Of a stretch of DNA of 12,285 nucleotides, positions 6,567-12,285 are shown in pieces. Within the stretch, counting starts at the first letter, position 1. Each line of letters begins with the position of its first letter. The notes under the pieces were generated by a model. The model ran no database searches. It was not told where the DNA came from and was given only the letters and a program-made list of their open reading frames with translations. This DNA comes from Mesorhizobium sp. GTDB taxonomy: Bacteria; Pseudomonadota; Alphaproteobacteria; Rhizobiales; Rhizobiaceae. Position numbers and translations under genes: made by a program. The DNA lies in assembly GCA_019509685.1 (NCBI GenBank), contig JAEKLU010000251.1, forward strand, positions 1-12,285, in the 5' to 3' direction.

Positions 6567-6581
6567 TTAACCAACCATTAG
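6567..6581 (+). promoter_or_regulatory. near-consensus CtrA-like box
   Basis: TTAA (6567-6570), seven bases, then TTAG (6578-6581) is one base from the CtrA consensus TTAA-N7-TTAA. It lies 176 bases before the chosen start of the MHYT-GGDEF-EAL gene. Such short sites also occur by chance. Confidence 0.3.
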
Positions 6582-6756
6582 AAGTTGCACCGCAGGTTGT
6601 GGTCGAATTTATCGGTATCCGCATTGGGGGCGGCTGCCTTTACCGCCTGTCACACCCCGCCACAACAAATCGGATGTCCGCGCTGACGGGCACCGGGCGA
6701 TGGTCTGGCAAGGCAGGAAGGTTCGCACCTCCGAGATCGAAAAGGTCGACCCGGCC

Positions 6757-8826
6757 ATGATGCGCGTCATCTCCTGCGTGACGGTGGATCACAACCTCTG
6801 GCTTGTGCTTGTCGCGGCGCTGGTCTGCAGCGCCGGCTCCTGGGCGACGATCAGGCTTTTCCTGCGCTCGCATGAAGCCACCGGGCTGCAGCAGATCGGC
6901 TGGCATTTCCTGACTGCCGTGTGCGCCGGCTCTTCGATCTGGTGTACGCATTTCATCGCCATGCTTGCTTACGATCCCGGCGCCCCGATCGCCTTCGATC
7001 CGGTTTTGACGATTGCATCGCTGTTCATCGCCATCGCCGGCACCGCGGCCGGCTTCATCGCGGCCACCGGCCACGCCCCGCGCATCGCTCCCATCCTCGG
7101 CGGCACGATTGTCGGTTTTGCGATCTCCGGCATGCACTACACCGGCATGGCGGCCTATCATGTCGACGGCATCGTCGAATGGGACGCCAGCTATATCGCG
7201 GCGTCGGTCCTGTTCTCCGTGGTGTTTGCCTGTCTCGCCATCAATATCGCGCTGAACAAACGCATGGCGACCCGTAAATATTGGGCTGCCGCTATTCTGG
7301 TGCTGGCTATCGTCAGCTTGCATTTCACCGGGATGGCGGCGGTGCGGGTGACGCCGCTGGTCATGCAGAGCGCCCACGCCGATAGCGCGGCGTTGCATGC
7401 CATGGCGCTCGGCGTTGCCGTCGCCGGCCTGATCATCATCGGCACCGGGCTGGCAAGCTATCTGATCGATGACCAGACGCGCTCGGAGGCCTTTCAGCGC
7501 CTGCATCACCTGGCGATGAACGACGCCCTGACCGGGCTGCCGAACCGTGCGAATTTCAACGATCATCTCGACCGCGAGATCGACCGCGCCCGCGAACTCG
7601 GCAGCAAGGTCGCCGTGGTCGGTATCGACCTCGATCGGTTCAAGGAGATCAACGATATCTGGGGCCACGGCGCCGGCGACAAGACGTTGAAGGACCTGGC
7701 CGAACGCATGAGCGGGCTCTTGCTGGAAGGCGAGTTCGTCGCCCGCCTGGGCGGCGACGAGTTCGCCGGCGTCAAGCGCATGAAGAACCAGTCGGATCTC
7801 GTCGACTTCGTTTCACGTCTCGAAACGGCGCTCTTCGCCCAGGTCAGGATCGGCGACATCGAGACGGCGACCGGCGCCAGCCTTGGCGTCGCCATCTATC
7901 CGAGCGACGCGCACAATCGCGAGACCCTGGTCAACAATGCCGACCTCGCCATGTACCGCGCCAAGGCGAATGTGACCCAGAACGTCTGTTTTTACGAGCA
8001 GGCCATGGATGAGGCCGTGCGCGCCAACCGGACGCTGGCCAACGACCTGCGCGACGCCGTCGACAATGGTCAACTCGACCTGCACTACCAGGTGCAGACA
8101 TCCGTCTCGACCGGTGACATTCGCGGCTACGAGGCGCTGCTGCGCTGGAAGCATCCGAGCCGCGGCAACATCTCGCCTGCCGAATTCATTCCGCTGGCCG
8201 AGGAAAACGGCCTCATCCTGCCGCTTGGCGAATGGGTGCTGCGCACAGCTTGCGCCAAGGCCGCCACATGGGATCAACCCTATAAGATCGCGGTCAACCT
8301 CTCGCCTGTACAGTTCGCCCACGCCGACCTGCCGAAGCTCGTCCACGAGATCCTGCTCGAAACCGGCTTGCGGCCGAGCCGGCTTGAGCTCGAGATCACC
8401 GAATCCACGATTATCGCCGACAAGAACCGCACGCTGAACATCCTGCGGCGCATCAAGGCGCTTGGCGTCACCATCGCCATCGACGATTTCGGCACCGGCT
8501 ATTCCTCGCTGGAGACGCTGCGCGCCTTCCCGTTCGACAAGATCAAGCTCGACCGCTCCTTCATGTCGGAGGTCGAAACCAGCCCGCAGGCCAAGGCCAT
8601 CATCCGCGCCGTGCTGGCGCTCGGTCAGAGCCTCCACATCCCGGTGCTTGCCGAAGGTGTCGAGACGCACAGCCAATTGTCGATCCTGCGCGCCGAAGGC
8701 TGCAACGAGGCGCAAGGCTTCCTGCTCGGCAGGCCAGCGCCGTTCGGCGAGATCTTTGCGTTGATGAGTGGCGAAGCTGCGACAAGCGTGATCTCGCTGG
8801 TAGTTCCCGCCCAAGCCGTGGCCTAG
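6757..8826 (+). CDS. membrane MHYT-GGDEF-EAL cyclic-di-GMP enzyme
   Basis: The 689-residue product has an N-terminal seven-helix MHYT sensor (about 10-240) with motifs WCTHFIAM (62-69), GMHYTGM (125-131) and LHFTGM (188-193), thought to bind metal and sense a diatomic gas or redox. A cytoplasmic GGDEF domain carries RLGGDEF (330-336). An EAL domain carries YEALLRW (458-464), ELEITES, DDFGTGYS (576-583), KLDRSF (from 597) and AEGVET (Glu633, Glu636). Both catalytic signatures are intact, so it could make c-di-GMP, degrade it, or switch. The RxxD inhibitory site before GGDEF is absent (LEGE instead). I chose ATG 6757 (MMRVISCVTVDHNL) for its typical family start; an AAGG about 11 bases upstream is its only ribosome site. 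It is probably monocistronic. Confidence 0.93.
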   Translation: MMRVISCVTVDHNLWLVLVAALVCSAGSWATIRLFLRSHEATGLQQIGWHFLTAVCAGSSIWCTHFIAMLAYDPGAPIAFDPVLTIASLFIAIAGTAAGFIAATGHAPRIAPILGGTIVGFAISGMHYTGMAAYHVDGIVEWDASYIAASVLFSVVFACLAINIALNKRMATRKYWAAAILVLAIVSLHFTGMAAVRVTPLVMQSAHADSAALHAMALGVAVAGLIIIGTGLASYLIDDQTRSEAFQRLHHLAMNDALTGLPNRANFNDHLDREIDRARELGSKVAVVGIDLDRFKEINDIWGHGAGDKTLKDLAERMSGLLLEGEFVARLGGDEFAGVKRMKNQSDLVDFVSRLETALFAQVRIGDIETATGASLGVAIYPSDAHNRETLVNNADLAMYRAKANVTQNVCFYEQAMDEAVRANRTLANDLRDAVDNGQLDLHYQVQTSVSTGDIRGYEALLRWKHPSRGNISPAEFIPLAEENGLILPLGEWVLRTACAKAATWDQPYKIAVNLSPVQFAHADLPKLVHEILLETGLRPSRLELEITESTIIADKNRTLNILRRIKALGVTIAIDDFGTGYSSLETLRAFPFDKIKLDRSFMSEVETSPQAKAIIRAVLALGQSLHIPVLAEGVETHSQLSILRAEGCNEAQGFLLGRPAPFGEIFALMSGEAATSVISLVVPAQAVA

Positions 8827-8843
8827 CGCAATAGGTGGTTGAG

Positions 8844-8961
8844 ATTCAGGTCAGGCCGAGTCGAGAATGGCTCGGTCCGAGAACCGGAGCGGAGCGTACT
8901 AAAAGTACGTGAGCACCGGAAGCCCAGGAACGAGCCATTCGCAGGCCGGCCTCACCTGAAT
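8844..8961. repeat. 118-bp palindromic intergenic element (RIME-like)
   Basis: The element folds on itself about position 8902. Outer arms are ATTCAGGT (8844-8851) and ACCTGAAT (8954-8961), then GAATGGCTCG (8865-8874) and CGAGCCATTC (8931-8940), and a tip of GTACT-AAA-AGTAC (8896-8908). It begins 18 bases after the stop of the c-di-GMP gene and ends nine bases before the stop of the convergent gcd pseudogene. I recall such sequences as abundant in Mesorhizobium genomes. It may serve as a bidirectional terminator or mRNA 3' stabiliser. Confidence 0.85.
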
Positions 8962-8970
8962 ATCAGCCGC

Positions 8971-11131
8971 CTACTTCGGCAGCGTGTAGGCCATCACATA
9001 GTCGCCCGGCTTGGTGCCGACCGAGCCATGGCCGCCGGCGACGATGACGACGAACTGGCGGCCGTCGGCGACCGTATAGGTCATCGGCGTCGACTGGCCG
9101 CCGGCCGGCAGCCTGGCCTGCCAGAGCTGCTTGCCGGTGGCGAGGTCGTAGGCGCGCAGATAATCGTCGACCGCGGCCCCCAGGAAGGCGACGCCGCCTG
9201 CCGTGATCATCGGCCCGCCGATGCCTGGAACGCCGACCTTGAGCGGCAGCGGCAGTGGCGTCATGTCGTAGACGGTGCCGTTGCGGTGCTTGTAGGCGAT
9301 GTTTCCGGTCTTGAGGTCGACGCCGGCGACATAGCCCCATGGCGGCGCCTGGCAGGGAACGCCGAGCGGCGACAGGAACGGCCCCATCACCACCGCATAG
9401 GGCGCGCCGTCATTGCGGTTCAGCCCCTGCTCGCTGCCCTTGGTGTTGTCGCCCGGCGCCGGCACGTCCGCGCGAGGTACGAGCCGGGATGTGAACGCCA
9501 GATAGGTCGGCATGCCGAACATCACCTGGCGCACCGGGTCGACCGCGACGCCGCCCCAGTTGAAGACGCCGAAATTGCCGGGATAGACCAGCGAGCCCTG
9601 CAGCGAGGGCGGCGTGTAGCGGCCCTCGTAGCGCAATTTCCTGAGCTCGATCCGGCACGCCAGTTGGTCGAACATGGTGACGCCCCACATGTCGGCGCCG
9701 GTCAGCGGTTTCGGATTGAAGGAAAGATCGGAGGCGGGTTGCGTCGGCGAGGCATGATCGCCATCGATCGCGCCGCCCGGCGCCGGCACTTCCTTGACCG
9801 GAATGATCGGCTCGCCGCTGCGCCGGTCGAGCACATAGAGGTCGCCCTGCTTGGTCGGCCCGACCAGCGCCGGCACGACACCGCTTGCGGTGGTGATATC
9901 GACCAGCGTCGGCTGCGCCGGCACGTCCATGTCCCACAGATCGTGATGCACGGTCTGCCGCACCCAGCGCAATTGTCCGGTGTTGAGATCGAGCGCGGTG
10001 ATCGAGGAGGAGAATTTCTCGACATTGGCGCTGCGGCCCATGCCAAGCTGGTCCGGCGTCTGGTTGCCGAGCGGCACGTAGAGCAGCCCGAGCTTTTCGT
10101 CGGCGCTTGGCGTCGACCACATGTTGGGCGAGTTGGCCGTATAGGTCTGGCCGGCGGGCAGCGGCGTCGTCTGGTCCGGATTGCCGGAATCCCAGTTCCA
10201 CAGCAGTGCGCCGCTGTTGACGTCAAAGGCGCGGATGACGCCCGACGGCTCCTGCGTCGAATAATTGTCGTTGACCGCGCCACCGACGATGATCTTGCCG
10301 CCGACAATCAGTGGCGCCGAAGTCGAATAATAATAACCCGACTTAGGGTATGGCATATTGTTCAGCAGGTTCAGCGTGCCGGCTTCGGCGAAGGACGGAC
10401 ACACCTGCCCGTTGGCGGCGTCGAGCGCGATCAGCCGTGCGTCCGAGGTCGGTAGATAGACGCGCTGAGCACAAGGCTGCCCGGCGGCGAGCTTGGCATC
10501 GGCATAGTAGGACACGCCGCGGCAGGTCTGGTGCTGGCGGTCCTTGTCGAGCTTGATCTTGGGATCGTAGCGCCACTTCTCCTTGCCGGTCGCGGCATCG
10601 ACGGCGATGGCGAAATTGTGCGGCGTGCAGATGTAGAGCGTGTCGCCGATAGAAGTGCCATTCGCCCGCCGGCATGTCGCCGCCGAGATTGGCGGTCGGC
10701 GTCACCTTGTCCATGCCGAGCGTGCCGCCGATGTCGTGCGGGTCGGCGGTCATCGAATAACCGGCGACGGCAAGCGAAGCGAGCACGGCCAGGATCAGCG
10801 GCGCCCGCCCGTCGGGGCCTGTCAACCCTCGCCTGGCCCAAGGCGTCAGCAGCCATATGGCCACAAGGACGATGACGCCGCCGCGCGGACCGAGCTGCCA
10901 CCAGTCGAAGCCGATTTCCCACACCGCCCAGCACAGCGTGGCGAGCACGAAGAACGCGTATAGCCAGAGCGATGTCGATCGGCGCCTGAAAAGCAGCCAA
11001 GCGGTGATCAGGAAGACCAGGCCTGAAACGACATAGTACCAGCTGCCGCCCAGCACGGCGAGCCAGATGCCGCCGCCGCCGAGAATGAGACCGATGAGAA
11101 AGAGAACGAGGGATGTGATGACGACAGCCAA
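8971..11131 (-). pseudogene. gcd: membrane-bound PQQ glucose dehydrogenase, broken by internal deletion
   Basis: Gcd oxidises glucose to gluconolactone in the periplasm and passes electrons to ubiquinone. The likely start is TTG 11131 (MAVVITSLVLFLIG), with AAGGAG seven bases upstream. About five membrane helices follow, then the propeller entry GGDMPAGEWHFY near 10655. The frame is lost there. From about 10646 the other frame continues with GDTLYICTPHNF and HQTCRGVSYY, then the PQQ propeller: HHDLWDMDVPAQPTL (equivalent of the catalytic Asp466 of E. coli Gcd), GPTKQGDLYVLDRRSGEP (Lys493 region), DMWGVTMFDQLACRI, and an end at YTLPK and stop 8971. Compared with E. coli Gcd, about 52 residues are missing at the junction, so this is a deletion with frame change. 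The C-terminal half could only be made from an internal start such as GTG 10515, without its membrane anchor. Confidence 0.88.
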
Positions 11132-11235
11132 GACGATGCTCCTTCGATGCGAGCGTGGGCATCCGGGTCCTGCCCTGCCTCGCAGCTTTCCCCTGCCCGC
11201 TCCGGCTGTCAAGTTGGCGCGGGACACGCAAAAAT

Positions 11236-11257
11236 AGAACAAAACGTAGACAGTTCT
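11236..11257. promoter_or_regulatory. inverted repeat in the gcd-uvrD divergent region
   Basis: AGAAC (11236-11240) and GTTCT (11253-11257) form an inverted repeat with a 12-base spacer, 36 bases before the helicase start. The half-sites recall the alphaproteobacterial LexA box (GTTC-N7-GTTC), but orientation and spacing differ, so binding by LexA is not supported. Confidence 0.2.
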
Positions 11258-11292
11258 GGTCTTTCGCTGCCGAATCACTACATTCGGGGACG

Positions 11293-12285
11293 ATGTCGGG
11301 CTTTTCCGAAGACATGCCTTTTTTCGATGAACCGAATGCGCGGCCCGCGGCCCCGTCCGGCGGCATAGCCGCGCGCGCCATGGCGGCGCGCAGTGGCCAA
11401 AACAGCGCGCCCGATTATCTGAAGGGCCTCAACCCGGAACAGCGGCTCGCCGTCGAAACGACCGAAGGTCCGGTTCTGGTGCTGGCCGGCGCCGGCACCG
11501 GCAAGACGCGGGTGCTGACCACCCGCATCGCCCACATCCTCGCCACCGGCCGAGCTTTCCCGTCGCAGATCCTGGCCGTGACCTTCACCAACAAGGCCGC
11601 GCGCGAGATGAAGCAGCGCATCGGCATCCTGATCGGCGAAGGCAATGTCGAAGGCATGCCCTGGCTCGGCACCTTCCACTCGATCGGCGTGAAACTGCTT
11701 CGCAGGCACGCCGAGCTGGCCGGGCTGAAATCGGACTTCACCATCCTCGACACCGACGACGTGGTGCGGCTGATCAAGCAGCTGATCCAGGCCGAAGGGC
11801 TGGATGACAAGCGCTGGCCGGCCAAGCAGTTCGCGCAGATGATCGACGGTGGGAAGAACAAGGGGCAAGGACCCGCCGATATTGCCGTGGTCGACGCGCG
11901 CAGCTTCGCCAACGGCAAGGGCCGCGAGCTCTACAAGGCCTATCAGGAGCGCCTGCAGACGCTGAATTCCTGCGACTTCGGCGACCTGCTCTGCCACCCG
12001 ATCCGCATCTTCCGCGCCAATCCCGATGTGTTGAAGGAATACCACAAACGCTTCAAATACATCCTGGTGGACGAGTATCAGGACACCAACACCGCCCAGT
12101 ACATGTGGCTGCGGCTATTGGCGCAGCGGCCGGATACCGGACGTCCTTCCACATCGCCAGATCTGCGAACGGCCGAAGGCCGCAAGCCCGACCGGGCGTC
12201 GGCCGCCCAGGCCGCCCCCGCGGAGGCCAGCGAGCGAAGCTCGCGTGCGGCCGTGAGCGAAAACAAAGTCAATATTTGCTGCGTC
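11293..12285 (+). CDS. uvrD: UvrD/PcrA-type DNA helicase, N-terminal part
   Basis: UvrD/PcrA is an ATP-driven 3'-5' helicase of superfamily 1 used in nucleotide excision repair, mismatch repair and replication-fork clearance. The window holds 331 residues and the frame is still open at the edge. The start ATG 11293 (MSGFSEDMPFFDEP) has only GGGGA close before it; ATG 11314 is an alternative. After a 50-residue extension come LNPEQRLAV (Q motif), Walker A AGAGTGKT (65-72, Lys71), motif Ia FTNKAAREM, GTFHSIG, and motif II DEYQDT (260-265). Motif III would normally follow soon after, but residues about 281-323 are a low-complexity Ala/Arg/Ser insertion before NICCV at the window end. The insertion keeps the frame. 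Confidence 0.92.
   Translation, partial: MSGFSEDMPFFDEPNARPAAPSGGIAARAMAARSGQNSAPDYLKGLNPEQRLAVETTEGPVLVLAGAGTGKTRVLTTRIAHILATGRAFPSQILAVTFTNKAAREMKQRIGILIGEGNVEGMPWLGTFHSIGVKLLRRHAELAGLKSDFTILDTDDVVRLIKQLIQAEGLDDKRWPAKQFAQMIDGGKNKGQGPADIAVVDARSFANGKGRELYKAYQERLQTLNSCDFGDLLCHPIRIFRANPDVLKEYHKRFKYILVDEYQDTNTAQYMWLRLLAQRPDTGRPSTSPDLRTAEGRKPDRASAAQAAPAEASERSSRAAVSENKVNICCV
12133..12261 (+). repeat. palindrome-rich insertion inside the uvrD coding sequence
   Basis: This stretch codes for about 43 residues not expected between helicase motifs II and III. It is dense in inverted repeats: CGGCC-GAA-GGCCG (12170-12182), GCCCG-AC-CGGGC (12186-12197) nested inside GGCCG/CGGCC (12178-12182 with 12200-12204), and GCGAGC-GAA-GCTCGC (12230-12244). 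The boundaries are estimated from where helicase-like protein sequence stops (QRP) and resumes (NICCV). I recall similar sequences as interspersed repeats in Mesorhizobium. Confidence 0.65.

Larger units (their letters stand above)
6359..6756. other. 398-bp intergenic region upstream of the c-di-GMP gene
   Basis: No gene is supported here. The region begins with the hairpin at 6368-6404, then has a strikingly AT-rich stretch at about 6478-6520, the likely promoter zone. A small hairpin TGCCCG-GTA-CGGGCA lies at 6539-6553 and a CtrA-like box at 6567-6581. An ATG at 6700 in frame with the downstream gene has no ribosome binding site and would add 19 residues unlike the family N-terminus. Confidence 0.6.

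Noticed and set aside
6359..6756. c-di-GMP riboswitch or small RNA in the long intergenic region
   Set aside because: No GEMM-like core or convincing multi-stem fold was seen, only short hairpins and an AT-rich stretch.
6640..8814. Long minus-strand frames of more than 330 codons opposite the c-di-GMP gene
   Set aside because: They run antisense to unambiguous MHYT, GGDEF and EAL domains and have shadow-like composition (Asp/Arg/His/Gly-rich).
8839..10455. 538-codon plus-strand open frame opposite gcd
   Set aside because: It is the antisense shadow of the gcd propeller on the minus strand, starts inside the palindromic repeat, and has an Arg/His/Gly-rich composition without any family motif. 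High GC makes such long shadows common.
11237..11251. LexA/SOS box upstream of uvrD
   Set aside because: GAAC is followed at seven bases by AGAC, two mismatches from the alphaproteobacterial GAAC-N7-GAAC box.

Overview
This window looks like chromosome from a GC-rich alphaproteobacterium of the Rhizobiales, most like Mesorhizobium. The evidence is the codon and GC character, the alphaproteobacterial LOV-kinase and receiver pair, a membrane PQQ glucose dehydrogenase, and three kinds of palindromic intergenic or intragenic repeat that I recall as typical of rhizobial genomes. The genus is inferred from memory, not proven. No phage, plasmid, CRISPR, rRNA or tRNA gene was found.

Layout, left to right. 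(1) 175-1469, minus: an FAD-linked D-lactate/glycolate-type dehydrogenase broken by an internal deletion. (2) 1470-1635: a divergent intergenic region holding a 42-bp palindromic repeat. (3) 1636-2121, plus: a hotdog-fold thioesterase, followed by a 65-residue protein of unknown function (2267-2464). (4) 2470-2946, minus, and 3035-3928, plus: an Lrp/AsnC regulator divergent from an EamA-type exporter. Their 88-bp shared control region carries a clear inverted repeat and possible leaderless promoters. (5) 4067-5652, plus: a blue-light LOV histidine kinase and a single-domain receiver overlapping by ATGA, preceded by a near-consensus general-stress (EcfG-type) promoter. A short ORF with a strong ribosome binding site lies antisense to the receiver's 3' end. 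(6) 5927-6358, plus: a small DUF2780-like protein with a strong hairpin after it. (7) 6757-8826, plus: a membrane MHYT-GGDEF-EAL cyclic-di-GMP enzyme behind a 398-bp intergenic region. (8) 8844-8961: a 118-bp palindromic element between convergent genes. (9) 8971-11131, minus: a membrane-bound quinoprotein glucose dehydrogenase (gcd), also broken by an internal deletion. (10) 11293 to the window end, plus: the N-terminal part of a UvrD/PcrA helicase carrying an in-frame, hairpin-rich insertion between helicase motifs II and III.

The intact genes suggest environmental sensing and lifestyle control (blue light, general stress, c-di-GMP, amino-acid export). The two broken genes are both respiratory-chain dehydrogenases for simple carbon sources. 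I see no obviously new multi-gene system. The best leads are the repeat inserted inside uvrD, the two matching deletion pseudogenes, the compact lrp/exporter control region, and the stress-type promoter in front of the LOV kinase.
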